A DNA stretch of 64,000 bases from Actinoallomurus liliacearum (GCF_039542035.1 NZ_BAABHJ010000041.1:62001-126000); one strand, 5' to 3'; positions 8,121 to 18,127 are shown, counted from the stretch's first letter. Notes: generated by a model not told the origin, from the letters alone. Numbers and translations: made by a program.

Positions 8121-11036
8121 ATGAGCACGAACGCGCCGGAAGCCGTCCGATACGCCCCCGGTGCACTGGTACGCGCCCGGGGACGCGAATGGGTCGTGCA
8201 GCCCGGTTCGGACGCCGACCTGCTCGTGCTGCGCCCGCTGGGCGGCGCCCAGGACGACCTGGTCGGCGTGCTCCCGGCGCTGGAGAAGGTCGAGCCGGCC
8301 AGCTTCCCGCCGCCGACCGCCGACGACCTGGGCGACCAGTCGTCCGCCGGGCTGCTGCGCTCGGCGCTGCGCATCGGCTTCCGCTCCGGCGCGGGCCCGT
8401 TCCGCTCCCTGGGGCAGCTCGCCGTAGACCCGCGCTCGTACCAGTTCGTGCCGCTGCTGATGGCGCTGCGGCAGGAGACCGTACGGCTGCTGATCGCCGA
8501 CGACGTCGGCATCGGCAAGACCATCGAATCCGGGTTGATCGCCGCGGAGCTGCTGGCGCAGGGCGAGGCGACCGGCCTGGCCGTGCTGTGCAGCCCGGCG
8601 CTGGCCGAGCAGTGGCAGGAGGAGCTGCGCGCGAAGTTCGGCATCGAGACCGAGCTGGTGCTGGCCTCCACCGTACGGCGACTGGAACGCTCCCTCGACG
8701 TCGGCGAGTCGCTGTTCGGCCGGTACCCGAACGTCATCGTCTCCACCGACTACATCAAGAACCCGAGACACCGCGACGAGTTCGTCCGGCACTGCCCGGA
8801 CCTGGTGATCGTCGATGAGGCGCACACCTGCGTCCCCGCCGCGACCGGCGGCCGCGACGGCAGGCAGCTCCGCTACGACCTGGTCCGGCAGGTCGCCACG
8901 AAGCAGACGGCCGACGGCCGGGACCGTCACCTGGTGCTGGTGACCGCGACCCCGCACAGCGGCAAGGACGAGTCGTTCCGCACCCTCCTCGGCCTGCTCG
9001 ACCCGGAGCTGGAGACCGTCGAGCTGGACACCGAGGTCGGCCGCCGGAGGCTCGCCCGGCATTTCGTCCAGCGCCGCCGCGCCGACATCCGCACGTTCAT
9101 CGGCGAGGAGACCCCGTTCCCCAAGGACCGGGAGAGCAAGGAGATCTCCTACAAGCTGTCCGACGACTACCGGAAGCTGTTCGAAGCCGTCCTGGACTAC
9201 GCCCGGGAACAGGCGCTCGACGAGAGCGACGGCGTCGTACGGCAGCGGGTCCGCTGGTGGTCGGCGCTGGCCCTGCTGCGCTCCCTGGCGTCGTCGCCGC
9301 GCGCCGCCGCGCAGACCCTCCGCACCCGCGCGGCGAACCTGGAGGCGACCTCGAAGGAGGAGGCCGACGCGCTCGGCCGCGCCGCCGTCCTGGACCTCAC
9401 CGACGACGACTCCACGCAGGTCATCGACGCCGCGCCCGGCGCGGACACCGAGGACGGCGCCGGCGGCGCCCCGCAGCAGCGGCTGCGCCGGCTGGCCAAG
9501 CAGGCCGACGCCCTGGAGGGCAAGGCCGACTGCAAGCTCACCGAGCTGACGACCATCGTCAAGGACCTGCTCAAAAAGGGCTACAACCCGATCGTCTTCT
9601 GCCGCTTCATCCCCACCGCCGAGTACGTCGCCGAGCACCTCGCCGCCGCCCTCGGCAAGAACACCGCCGTCGCCGCCGTCGCCGGCACCCTGTCCCCGGC
9701 ACAGCGCGAGTCCCGCGTCCAGCGCCTGGTCTCCGGCGCCACCGCCGACGACATCGAGGACCAGGAGCCGCCGGAGCGCCGGGTGCTGGTGGCGACCGAC
9801 TGCTTGTCGGAGGGCGTCAACCTCCAGGAGGGCTTCGACGCCGTCATCCACTACGACCTGGCCTGGAACCCGACCCGTCACGAGCAGCGGGAGGGACGCG
9901 TCGACCGGTACGGCCAGCGCCGCGACGTCGTCCGCGCCGTCACCCTGTACGGCGCGGACAACCAGATCGACGGCATCGTCCTGGACGTCCTGATCCGCAA
10001 GCACGCCGAGATCCGCAAGGCCACCGGCGTGTCGGTCGCGGTCCTCGACGAGTCCGACAGCGTGATCAACGCCGTCCTCGAAGGGCTCCTGCTGCGCCGC
10101 GAGGACGCCGAACAGCTCACCCTCGACCTCGGCGTCACCTCTCGGCGCGACGACCTGCACGCCGAGTGGGTCAGCGCCGCCGAACGCGAGAAGGCGTCCC
10201 GGGCTCGTTTCGCCCAGCACGCCATTCGCGCCGAGGACGTGGCCCGCGAGGTCGCCGAGGTCCGCGCCGTGCTCGGCTCTGGCGCGGAGGTCACCGAGTT
10301 CACCAAGACGGCCCTGGTCATGCTGCGCGGGCAGATCGCCCCCGCGGCCGACGGCGGCTTCACCGCCGACACCGCCGGCCTGCCGTCCGCGCTCCTCAGC
10401 GGCCTGGAATCCGTGCTGGGCGCCAAGCACACGCGCAACATCGCCTTCCACCCGCTTCCACCGGTCAAACGCGGTGAGGCCGCGCTGACCCGTACGGACG
10501 CGGCCGTCGGCACCATCGCACGGTTCGTCCTGGACGCCGCCCTCGACCCGAAGCTCGACGGCTGGCAGCGACCGGCCCGCCGCTGCGGCGTCATCCGTAC
10601 GAGGTCGGTGTCCAAGCGCACCACCCTGCTGCTGGTCCGCTACCGCTTCCACCTGTACCTGCCGACCCGCGACGGCGGACGCCGCCAGCAGATCGCCGAG
10701 GACGCCCGCGTGCTCGCCTTCCGCGGCAGCCCCGCCAACGCCGAATGGCTCAGCGAGGACGAGGCCCTGGCCCTGCTCGAGGCACGAGCCGACGAGAACA
10801 CCGCGCCGGAGTTCGCCCGCTCCACCGCGACCCGTGTCCTGGACGGCCTGGACGCCATCCGCCCCCACCTGGAGCAGTACGGCGGCGACCTCGCCGACGC
10901 CCTGCGCGCGTCGCACGCGCGGGTCCGCGAGGCCGTCGGCGCGATCCGTCGCGGCCTGCGCGTCGAAGCCGAACCCGACGCCGACGTCCTCGGCCTGTAC
11001 GTCTACCTGCCGATCACCGGAGAGGTCTCTCGATGA
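8121..11036 (+). CDS. SNF2-family helicase (DrmD-like)
   Basis: 971 residues from ATG 8121, 34 bases after the preceding helicase. The SNF2/RapA-type core is complete: Walker A GIGKT (130-134), DEAH box VIVDEAHTC (about 232), motif III-like VTATPHSGKD, and helicase C motifs ATDCLSEGVNLQ and EQREGRVDRYGQ. The length and the neighbouring large adenine methyltransferase match DrmD of class 1 DISARM. The gene ends in an ATGA overlap with the methyltransferase, so the two are translationally coupled. It probably translocates on double-stranded DNA as part of the same anti-phage or restriction complex; that role is inferred from context. Confidence 0.9.
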   Translation: MSTNAPEAVRYAPGALVRARGREWVVQPGSDADLLVLRPLGGAQDDLVGVLPALEKVEPASFPPPTADDLGDQSSAGLLRSALRIGFRSGAGPFRSLGQLAVDPRSYQFVPLLMALRQETVRLLIADDVGIGKTIESGLIAAELLAQGEATGLAVLCSPALAEQWQEELRAKFGIETELVLASTVRRLERSLDVGESLFGRYPNVIVSTDYIKNPRHRDEFVRHCPDLVIVDEAHTCVPAATGGRDGRQLRYDLVRQVATKQTADGRDRHLVLVTATPHSGKDESFRTLLGLLDPELETVELDTEVGRRRLARHFVQRRRADIRTFIGEETPFPKDRESKEISYKLSDDYRKLFEAVLDYAREQALDESDGVVRQRVRWWSALALLRSLASSPRAAAQTLRTRAANLEATSKEEADALGRAAVLDLTDDDSTQVIDAAPGADTEDGAGGAPQQRLRRLAKQADALEGKADCKLTELTTIVKDLLKKGYNPIVFCRFIPTAEYVAEHLAAALGKNTAVAAVAGTLSPAQRESRVQRLVSGATADDIEDQEPPERRVLVATDCLSEGVNLQEGFDAVIHYDLAWNPTRHEQREGRVDRYGQRRDVVRAVTLYGADNQIDGIVLDVLIRKHAEIRKATGVSVAVLDESDSVINAVLEGLLLRREDAEQLTLDLGVTSRRDDLHAEWVSAAEREKASRARFAQHAIRAEDVAREVAEVRAVLGSGAEVTEFTKTALVMLRGQIAPAADGGFTADTAGLPSALLSGLESVLGAKHTRNIAFHPLPPVKRGEAALTRTDAAVGTIARFVLDAALDPKLDGWQRPARRCGVIRTRSVSKRTTLLLVRYRFHLYLPTRDGGRRQQIAEDARVLAFRGSPANAEWLSEDEALALLEARADENTAPEFARSTATRVLDGLDAIRPHLEQYGGDLADALRASHARVREAVGAIRRGLRVEAEPDADVLGLYVYLPITGEVSR

Positions 11037-14000
11037 GCCGCACCAGCACCCTCCCCGTCGGCGTCGCCTCCGTCGGCGGCCTGCTGCCCGAAGAGACGCT
11101 GCGCCGCCTGTCCACCGGCAACAGCCTGTCCGGCACCGCGCCTGCCGCGTACCACCTCGGCAAGGACGAGACCGTGGTCGACGCGGCCGAACGCGCCTGG
11201 ACGTACCTGCGCGGCCGGTACGCGTCGTTCAAGGACCAGCTCGCCAAGCTCCCCGAGGACGACCCGGCGATCGGCGTAACCCGGGAGTACTGGCTGGGCC
11301 GGCTGTTCCAGGAGCTCGGCTTCGGCCGCCTGCTGCACACCCCCGCCGGGGGACTGACCAGCGACGACGGCGAGAAGCAGTTCGCCATCAGCCACCAGTG
11401 GCAGCACGTCCCGATCCACCAGCTCGGCTGGGGCGTCGCCCTTGACCTGCGCACCAAGGGCGTGCCCGGCGCGGCCGACTCGGCCCCGCAGTCACTGGTG
11501 CAGGAGTACCTCAACCGCAGCGACGCCGCCCTGTGGGGCATCGTCACCAACGGCAGGCTGCTGCGGGTGCTGCGCGACTCCAGCGCGCTCGCTGGCTCCG
11601 CGTACGTCGAGTTCGACCTGGAGGCCATCTTCGAGGGCGAGGCGTTTGATGCCTTCGTGCTGCTGTACCGCGTCACCCACGTCTCCCGCTTCGAGACCCA
11701 GGGCGAGGACGCCGGCCCGGCATCCTGCTGGCTGGAGAAGTGGCGCCAGGAGGCCATCGACTCCGGGCTCCGCGTCCTCGACCAGCTCCGCCTCTCGGTC
11801 AAGGCGGCGATCGAGGCCCTGGGTACCGGCTTCATCCAGCACCCCGACAACGACGTGCTGCGTAAAGCCCTGGCCGACCGGGACAACACGGAGGTCACCC
11901 CGGAGACGCTGCACCGCGCGCTGCTGCGCGTCGTGTACCGGCTGCTGTTCCTGTTCGTGATCGAAGACCGTGGTGTGCTCTTCGCGCTGGACACCCCGGT
12001 CGCGGCGCAGGACCGGTACATGGCGTTCTTCGCCACGGCGCGGCTCCGCCGTCTGGCCGCCCGCCGTCACGGCGGCCCGCACTCCGACGAGTGGCAGGCC
12101 CTCAGCCTGGTCCTCGACGGCCTCGGCCGGAAGGACGGCCTGCCCGAGCTCGGGGTACCCGCCCTGGGCGGGATCTTCAAGCTGACCGATGCCGACCGGC
12201 CCCTGTTCGGCTGCGCGCTCGCGAACGAGCACCTCTTCACGGCCGTCCGGTCGCTCTCGCGCGTACGGGACCTCAAGGCGAAGCGAATCCGCCCGGTCGA
12301 CTTCCGGCACCTGGGCGCGGAGGAACTCGGCTCGGTGTACGAGTGGCTCCTGGAGTACGTGCCGAAGCACGACGCGGCGCAGCGAACGTTCACCCTGCTC
12401 GAACTCAGCGGCAACGACCGCAAGAAGACGGGCTCGTACTACACACCGACGTCGCTCGTCGACTGCCTGCTCGACACGACCCTCGACCCGGTGATCGACG
12501 ACGCCTTGAAATCCGCCCGGACGAAGGAGGAGCAGGAGAAGGCGCTCCTCGCGTTGACCATCTGCGACCCGGCCTGCGGCTCCGGTCACTTCCTGGTCGC
12601 CGCCGCCCGCCGCATCGCGAAGCGCCTCGCATTCGTCCGTACCGGTGACCCCGAGCCAGGCATCGAAGACGTACGGCACGCGCTGCGGGAGGTCGTCTCG
12701 CAATGCATCTACGGCGTGGACCTCAACCCGATGGCCATCGAGCTGGCCAAGGTCTCCCTCTGGCTGGAGGCGGTGGAGCCCGGTAAGCCGCTCGGCTTCC
12801 TCGACGCCCACCTCAAGGTCGGTAACGCGCTGCTCGGTACGACCCCGAAACTGCTGGCCGGCGGACTCCCGGACGACGCCTTCAAGCCGATCGAGGGCGA
12901 CGACAAGAAGTGGGCCGCAGCTCTTAAGAAGCGAAACAAGGCCGAGCGCGAGGCGTGGGGGAAGCGAGCCTCGCAACTACAGGGCAAGCTCTTCGACGAC
13001 TTCGGTCTTCGGTCGGGCAACGCGGACTTGGTCGAAGCGGCGATCGGCATCACTAGGGCCGGCGACGGCACCTGGGCCGACATCGAGGCCCAGGAAGAGG
13101 GCTTTCAGGCCCTCCAGGAGTCGGCGGCATACGTCGACAAGAAGCGTGTCGCCGACGCCTGGTGCGCCGCGTTCGTCTGGTGGAAGGTCGAGGACAAGGG
13201 CTACGTCGGCACCCGGCGACACGCGCCCGCAATCACGATGGACAACCTGCTCGACATCAAGCGCGGCGCGATCGCCCCGGAGATCGGCGCTGAGCTGGAG
13301 AAACTCACCGAGCAGTACCGCTTCTTCCATTGGCACCTGGAGTTCCCCGAGGTCTTCGGCGTGCCCAAGGACGAAGAGGCCCCGGGCGTTGACGAGCGAA
13401 CAGGCTGGACCGGCGGCTTCGACTGCGTCCTCGGGAACCCGCCGTGGGACAAGGTCGACTTCGAGGACAAGAAGTACTTCAGCGTCGTCGACCCCTCGAT
13501 CGCCGCCATTGCCGGCACCGCACGCCGTACGCGCATCACCGAGTGGATCGAGGAGCACCCAGAGGAAGGGGCGCGTTACGTGGCGGCGCGCCGCACCGTG
13601 AAGGCCACATTCCACTTCGCGAGCCAGTCCGGAGTTTTCCCGCTATGTGCGAAGGGGTTGACAGTCAAAGGTGTTAACTCTCTTCAGACCGATCAGCTGT
13701 TCGCCGAAAGCTTCGCGTCTATAACCGGGCCGGTAGGTCGCTTCGGCTGCATCGTCCCCACGGCCATCGCCACCGGAGCGGGAGCCCAACATCTCTTCCA
13801 AGATTTCACGAGGCGTGGTGCGATTAAAGCCCTGTACGACTTCGAAAATCGCAAGCCGCTCTTTACTGCAGTGCACTCAAGTTACAAATTCTGCATACTT
13901 TCTTCGGTGGGTCGAGCCTTGCGTGAACCCATGGCGAAGCTGGCGTTCTTCCTGTACGACACCACCGATCTGGACGATGCGCGCCGTGTCTTCGAGCTCA

Positions 14001-15172
14001 GCCCGGATGAGATCGCCCTTATCAATCCGAACACCGGAACCCTCCCCATTTTTCGCTCCCGCCACGATGCCGACCTCACCGCGTCGATTTATCGCCGAAT
14101 CCCGGTCCTGTGGAACGATATGGCTCCGGACGGCAACCCTTGGGGGATCGCCTTTAAGCGTCTTTTTGACATGACCGACGACTCTCATCTCTTCCAAAAG
14201 AGGGGAGAGCTGGAAGCTGCAGGGTGGGAGCTTAAGGGTAATGTGTTCGTACGAGGCCGAGAACGTATGCTGCCGCTGTACGAGGGAAAGATGGTGCACC
14301 ACTTCGACCATCGCTGGAATTCGTATGCCGGAACGGGTGAAGATGACCTTCGCCCACTGACTTTGGCCGAGAAGCGAAATCCTAGCGCTACAGCGGATCC
14401 TCGGTACTGGATCGCCGAATCCGATATTCCGAGCAAGGGTAAAAGCGGTGACTCCGTCCTGCTCCCTGGAGTCGCTGCCCGCTTGGCGGACATGGAGTGG
14501 GAAAGGGGTTGGCTCTGCGGATGGCGCGACGTCTGCAGAGCGACTGATGAGCGGACAGCCATCCCAGCTTTCATTCCCCGGGCTGCTGTGGGCCATAAGT
14601 TCCCACTGATGCTATCAGATCAGGCGCCGACCCTTATTGCAGTGCTCATCGCCGTACAGAGTTCCTTGCTATTTGATTATGTGAGCCGTCAAAAAATAGG
14701 TAGCACAAGTATGGGATTGTTTATTTGGAAACAACTTCCTGTGCCCACACCCGGTAGCCTCGCGGCCCATGTCACTTTCCTTATTCCTCGCGTCCTCGAA
14801 CTAGTCTATACGACGTACGATATGGCCCCGCTAGCCCGTGATCTAGGTGACGCTGGCAGGGCTCCATATCAGTGGGACGAAGACCGTCGTGCGGTCATTC
14901 GCTCCGAGCTGGACGCGTACTTCTTCCATCTCTACGGAATCGCTCTGGGTGACGTGGATTACATCATGGAGACTTTCCAAACCGAGAACGGTGGTCTCAA
15001 ACACAACGACATCGCCAAGTACGGCACGTACCGAACGAAAGACCTGGTCCTTGATGTCTACCAGCGTATGGAAGCCGGAGGTGCCAGTCTCAGCACTCCG
15101 CTTGTCGATGGCGAGAATTTCGTATCCGTCCTTGATCCACCACCCGGGCATGGGCCGCGGCATCCAGCGTAG
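11033..15172 (+). CDS. Large Eco57I/PglX-type adenine-specific DNA methyltransferase (DrmMI-like)
   Basis: 1379 residues; ATG overlaps the SNF2 stop (ATGA). Motif I is DPACGSGHFL (from residue 512) and the catalytic motif IV is NPPW (from 802), marking an N6-adenine methyltransferase of the gamma type. The ~500-residue N-terminal region is as expected for PglX/DrmMI-type enzymes, and the region after about 860 should hold the target-recognition domain. Base composition changes within the gene: one 60-base line at 11281 is 72 percent GC, while one at 14641 is 43 percent, and the change begins near 13.6 kb, in the recognition part. There is no separate specificity subunit. It would mark self DNA for the helicase module. 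PglX of BREX is the alternative, but no PglZ or BrxC is present. Confidence 0.9.
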   Translation: MSRTSTLPVGVASVGGLLPEETLRRLSTGNSLSGTAPAAYHLGKDETVVDAAERAWTYLRGRYASFKDQLAKLPEDDPAIGVTREYWLGRLFQELGFGRLLHTPAGGLTSDDGEKQFAISHQWQHVPIHQLGWGVALDLRTKGVPGAADSAPQSLVQEYLNRSDAALWGIVTNGRLLRVLRDSSALAGSAYVEFDLEAIFEGEAFDAFVLLYRVTHVSRFETQGEDAGPASCWLEKWRQEAIDSGLRVLDQLRLSVKAAIEALGTGFIQHPDNDVLRKALADRDNTEVTPETLHRALLRVVYRLLFLFVIEDRGVLFALDTPVAAQDRYMAFFATARLRRLAARRHGGPHSDEWQALSLVLDGLGRKDGLPELGVPALGGIFKLTDADRPLFGCALANEHLFTAVRSLSRVRDLKAKRIRPVDFRHLGAEELGSVYEWLLEYVPKHDAAQRTFTLLELSGNDRKKTGSYYTPTSLVDCLLDTTLDPVIDDALKSARTKEEQEKALLALTICDPACGSGHFLVAAARRIAKRLAFVRTGDPEPGIEDVRHALREVVSQCIYGVDLNPMAIELAKVSLWLEAVEPGKPLGFLDAHLKVGNALLGTTPKLLAGGLPDDAFKPIEGDDKKWAAALKKRNKAEREAWGKRASQLQGKLFDDFGLRSGNADLVEAAIGITRAGDGTWADIEAQEEGFQALQESAAYVDKKRVADAWCAAFVWWKVEDKGYVGTRRHAPAITMDNLLDIKRGAIAPEIGAELEKLTEQYRFFHWHLEFPEVFGVPKDEEAPGVDERTGWTGGFDCVLGNPPWDKVDFEDKKYFSVVDPSIAAIAGTARRTRITEWIEEHPEEGARYVAARRTVKATFHFASQSGVFPLCAKGLTVKGVNSLQTDQLFAESFASITGPVGRFGCIVPTAIATGAGAQHLFQDFTRRGAIKALYDFENRKPLFTAVHSSYKFCILSSVGRALREPMAKLAFFLYDTTDLDDARRVFELSPDEIALINPNTGTLPIFRSRHDADLTASIYRRIPVLWNDMAPDGNPWGIAFKRLFDMTDDSHLFQKRGELEAAGWELKGNVFVRGRERMLPLYEGKMVHHFDHRWNSYAGTGEDDLRPLTLAEKRNPSATADPRYWIAESDIPSKGKSGDSVLLPGVAARLADMEWERGWLCGWRDVCRATDERTAIPAFIPRAAVGHKFPLMLSDQAPTLIAVLIAVQSSLLFDYVSRQKIGSTSMGLFIWKQLPVPTPGSLAAHVTFLIPRVLELVYTTYDMAPLARDLGDAGRAPYQWDEDRRAVIRSELDAYFFHLYGIALGDVDYIMETFQTENGGLKHNDIAKYGTYRTKDLVLDVYQRMEAGGASLSTPLVDGENFVSVLDPPPGHGPRHPA

Positions 15173-15538
15173 ACCCGTGTAAGACGGCGAAGCTGACCAA
15201 CTGGCCGCGCTTGGCGGCATATGCCACCTGAACGTCGTCACGTCGGCGATCGCAGCGGATCATCTCGCGAGCGAGCGCCCTCTTGGTAACTGGTGTGGTA
15301 CAGCGTGTGCACGTCGGCCAGACCCCGGCGAAAGACCTTCACGTCCGGGTCGCCTACATGCTTGGCGGTTGAGGCCTCTCCAACGGAGCTGTCGCAACTC
15401 TGCAGGGCGCTCAAGCGTTGCCCGAGGGATCCAATATGGCGTCGACCTTGGGGCTAGGGTTAACGATGCTGGCTACCTCGACACATGACTCGTTCGGCTC
15501 GCTACGGTGTGACTTCTGCCAGGTGACGTTGCTCATGT
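15173..15538. other. Intergenic region between convergent genes
   Basis: About 365 bases between the methyltransferase stop and the stop of the Scr1-type regulator on the other strand. No open frame with a ribosome site, no RNA gene and no clear terminator hairpin with a T run was seen. Confidence 0.4.
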
Positions 15539-16420
15539 TCATGTACTGAGTCCTACACCGCTGCTGATCTGTTCAGCAAGGTCGTGCAGGAAGGTGAGGC
15601 TGCTGACTTCCGACAGTGATTCGTTTCGTACGTACTCGTATCTGCGTATGTAGCGCGTCACCTTCTCAGATCCCGTGTGGAACAGATCGTTCGCGACGGT
15701 CGTTTCGACAACCATTGCTGGATCGGCTGCGTCCAGAAAAGTGAACAGAATGAGCTGCGACCTCGGCATCAACGACTTGACCATCCCGGTGACCAGGGGG
15801 AAGACGCGCACCGCTACGCGTGGCTGGGTCTCGGCGATTTTGATGACGTGGTGGAGCTGGGCGTACATCACGTCGGGTGGAACGCTGAAGCGGCGGAGGC
15901 CGACCTCGTCGAGGATGACCTCGTACTCGGGACCGTCGGGGCGGAGGACGGTGCGTTGGCGCAGAAGCCGGGCTTCGACGAGGCGTTCGGGGATGTAGGT
16001 GATCGGGCCTTCGGCCTTGGCGTGCTCGATGAGCGCCCAGGTGTAGTCCGGGGTCTGTAGGATGCCGGGCATTGCGCCGGGTTGGTACTCGCGGATCGTC
16101 TTTGTGCCCGACTCGATGTCGGCGTACAGACGCTGTCGGTCGCCCATCGCGTCGCCGTACGAGTCCCACCAGCCGCGTTCGGCGGCGTCGCGGGCGATCT
16201 TGACGATCTCGTGCCACTTCTCGCCGGTGACTCCTAACACGTCGAGGATCTTCATCACTTCGGCGAGGTCGGGGCGGATATGCGCGTTCTCCAGCTTCGA
16301 GATCTTCATGCGTGACTGGTGGATCCGGCAGGCGAGTTGGTCGGCGGTCATGTCGCGTTGTTCGCGGATCGTACGCAGTTCTGCGGCGAGGCGTCGCCGG
16401 CGGACGAAGGGGCTGCTCAT
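15539..16420 (-). CDS. XRE-family regulator with DUF5753 domain (Scr1 type)
   Basis: 293 residues from the start MSSPFVRRRRLAAEL; a longer in-frame start upstream is less likely. An N-terminal helix-turn-helix (residues 8-65: LRTIREQRDMTADQLACRIHQ) is followed by the DUF5753 domain with the usual PGILQTPDYTWALIE and ERLVEARLLRQ segments. Proteins of this type are abundant in Actinobacteria and usually sit beside a small DUF397 protein. No DUF397 gene is adjacent here, which is mildly unusual. It may regulate neighbouring genes, but no target site was identified. Confidence 0.85.
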   Translation of the reverse strand: MSSPFVRRRRLAAELRTIREQRDMTADQLACRIHQSRMKISKLENAHIRPDLAEVMKILDVLGVTGEKWHEIVKIARDAAERGWWDSYGDAMGDRQRLYADIESGTKTIREYQPGAMPGILQTPDYTWALIEHAKAEGPITYIPERLVEARLLRQRTVLRPDGPEYEVILDEVGLRRFSVPPDVMYAQLHHVIKIAETQPRVAVRVFPLVTGMVKSLMPRSQLILFTFLDAADPAMVVETTVANDLFHTGSEKVTRYIRRYEYVRNESLSEVSSLTFLHDLAEQISSGVGLST

Positions 16421-16637
16421 CGTCGACCTCCCCGGGTCGTCGATCAGGGGGTACTGAGGCTGATTACAGCATGTGTTGTTCGAACACGCTAAGGAATCGA
16501 CGGACATTCGCGCTGGTCCGGTGCCCGGACCGGTGCGTAGCGCGAACGTTCGGCTCTGGAGCGCTCTTGCGCGATAGCGAGCAGCTCGGCGCGGTCGGCG
16601 CCGCAGGCCCCGTCGCTCGCCTGATCGGCTGTCGGCC

Positions 16638-17129
16638 TTACTTGGCGTCGAAGTACCGGGAGAGGTAGAACCGGTACATCGCGCCCGTTGAAGGCGGCAC
16701 TTCGCTGTGCTTCTTGATGACCCGATGACCGGAGAAATGGGCGGTGTTGGTCTGGAGCTCGCTGGTGAGAGCCTTCACGACGTAGCCGGACGACAGGTCC
16801 TGGCGCTCATTCTCGGTCTTGAACCGGCCGACGTACTGACCGAGGAAGCGTTTGCCATCGACGTCGACCTCGACGCCCAGCTCATCCTCGGCGATGCGGG
16901 CGATGACATCGTCGATGCCCTCGCCCTTGAACATGCGCAGGCCCGGCAGGGCCCAGCAGTTCTCGTACGGGGCGATGATGCGGCGGACCAGGACCACGCC
17001 GGCTTCGTCGGGCAGCTCGACGACGAGGTCGAAGGTCGGGATGACGCTCCACTCCAGGAGTTGTTCGAAGACCTCGCGCGGCGCGAACTTGATCTCAGGG
17101 CGGGTCCGGGTGCGCCGTTGAGCTGCCAT
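16638..17129 (-). CDS. Nudix hydrolase-like protein, GDP-mannose hydrolase variety
   Basis: 163 residues starting MAAQRRTRTRPEIKF. The Nudix region reads LPGLRMFKGEGIDD then VIARIAEDELGVEV. Compared with the canonical box (G-x5-E-x7-R-E-U-x-E-E-x-G-U), the Glu after the Arg is Ile and the first spacing is altered. This pattern resembles the GDP-mannose mannosyl hydrolase branch rather than MutT. The gene overlaps the end of the upstream gene by 35 bases, so the two are probably translationally coupled. Substrate unknown. Nudix proteins occur in nucleotide-signalling or nucleotide-depletion defence, which is one option here but is not shown by the sequence. Confidence 0.7.
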   Translation of the reverse strand: MAAQRRTRTRPEIKFAPREVFEQLLEWSVIPTFDLVVELPDEAGVVLVRRIIAPYENCWALPGLRMFKGEGIDDVIARIAEDELGVEVDVDGKRFLGQYVGRFKTENERQDLSSGYVVKALTSELQTNTAHFSGHRVIKKHSEVPPSTGAMYRFYLSRYFDAK

Positions 17130-18060
17130 GGATGCTCCTCTGAGCGATGCCGGTCGCAGTGCGCCAGATCGAGTCGCGGTCGGGAAGGACGATCGGGTCG
17201 TCGACGAGTTCGATCTTACGGGCGTAGCTACCGACCGTACGGTCATGTTTGATATCGCTCACCCGCAACAGCATCTGGAAAGCGGCTGGGCGCTGCCGCA
17301 GTCGATCGGCGATGCCGCTCAGGACCTCGCGGTCCTTGAAGAGAAGCTCCAGGGCGCGAGTTCCTGTTCCGTGACTGCCGCCGAAGCTGACGATGAAGTG
17401 GCCTTCGTCGATGGCGCTGTGGGACAGATAGTTCCGGACCTTGGTGACGAGCAGGTAGTCCTCTAAAAGGAGACCGTCCTCGTCGACCCTCGGCACGTAG
17501 AGCCGGTCCGGTCCGGCGATGCGCCAGTTCGGGCGCTCCACCAGGCCCCGGCCGGCGACCAGCCTCCGCGCCACAGCCGAGTCGGCGATTCCATTCTTGG
17601 AGATGACCCAGCGGAACGGCAGGTCGAGTGGTATCTGATCGGCTGCCAGGGAGTCCGGGTCGCCGTCTGGCGCGTACCCGAACAGCAGTCGAGAGAGCCC
17701 TTCGGAGGTAGGGCTGCCGATGAGCGCCAGGTCGTGGGCTGCGTGGGTGAGGATCTCGTCCTCGACGCGAAGACGTCCGGTCTGCTGGGCGGATACATAG
17801 GCATTGCCGCTCGCGGCGGCGAGCCCGTGGAGATTGTCGGGATGGAGGCTCTGCGTGCCGCCGTAGAGGACGTGCTTCGAGTCGTGCCGGTAGGCGATGA
17901 GCCTGCTCTGGTGGAGACCGAGTAGCTCACGGGCGATATTGGCCTGGTCCCGGAATCGTGCTCTCGTCCGCATCCAGCGGGCCGCACGCGTTGACACCGT
18001 GACCATTCCCGACGCGCCCGCCGCCTGAGTGGCGACGGTCAGCACCGCGCTGATGTCCAT
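17095..18060 (-). CDS. Protein of unknown function coupled to the Nudix gene
   Basis: 321 residues from MDISAVLTV; a start nine codons upstream is also possible, and neither has a strong ribosome site. The N-terminus is weakly hydrophobic (VLTVATQAAGASGMVTV) and is followed by a basic stretch. The body has the glycine-rich motifs LALIGSPTSEGLSRLL and FGGSHGTGTRALELLF, as in a Rossmann-like nucleotide-binding fold, with KVRNYLS between them. I do not recognise the family. The 3' end overlaps the Nudix start, which suggests the pair works together, perhaps one making or sensing a nucleotide that the other hydrolyses; that is speculation. Confidence 0.7.
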   Translation of the reverse strand: MDISAVLTVATQAAGASGMVTVSTRAARWMRTRARFRDQANIARELLGLHQSRLIAYRHDSKHVLYGGTQSLHPDNLHGLAAASGNAYVSAQQTGRLRVEDEILTHAAHDLALIGSPTSEGLSRLLFGYAPDGDPDSLAADQIPLDLPFRWVISKNGIADSAVARRLVAGRGLVERPNWRIAGPDRLYVPRVDEDGLLLEDYLLVTKVRNYLSHSAIDEGHFIVSFGGSHGTGTRALELLFKDREVLSGIADRLRQRPAAFQMLLRVSDIKHDRTVGSYARKIELVDDPIVLPDRDSIWRTATGIAQRSIHGSSTAHPDPP

Positions 18061-18127
18061 GGAGGAGCCCCGTCTGCGATCCGGCATCGAATCACACTGC
18101 CAGCAGTATGTCGGTATCCGGCTGCCC

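Noticed and set aside
8007..10916. A 969-codon minus-strand frame across the SNF2 gene
   Set aside because: Antisense shadow. Val/Gly/Ala-rich without motifs, while the plus strand has a full SNF2 core.
11033..15172. BREX PglX assignment for the large methyltransferase
   Set aside because: No PglZ, BrxC, BrxL or BrxA/B is present, while a SNF2 and a DUF1998 helicase are, so a DISARM-like context fits better.
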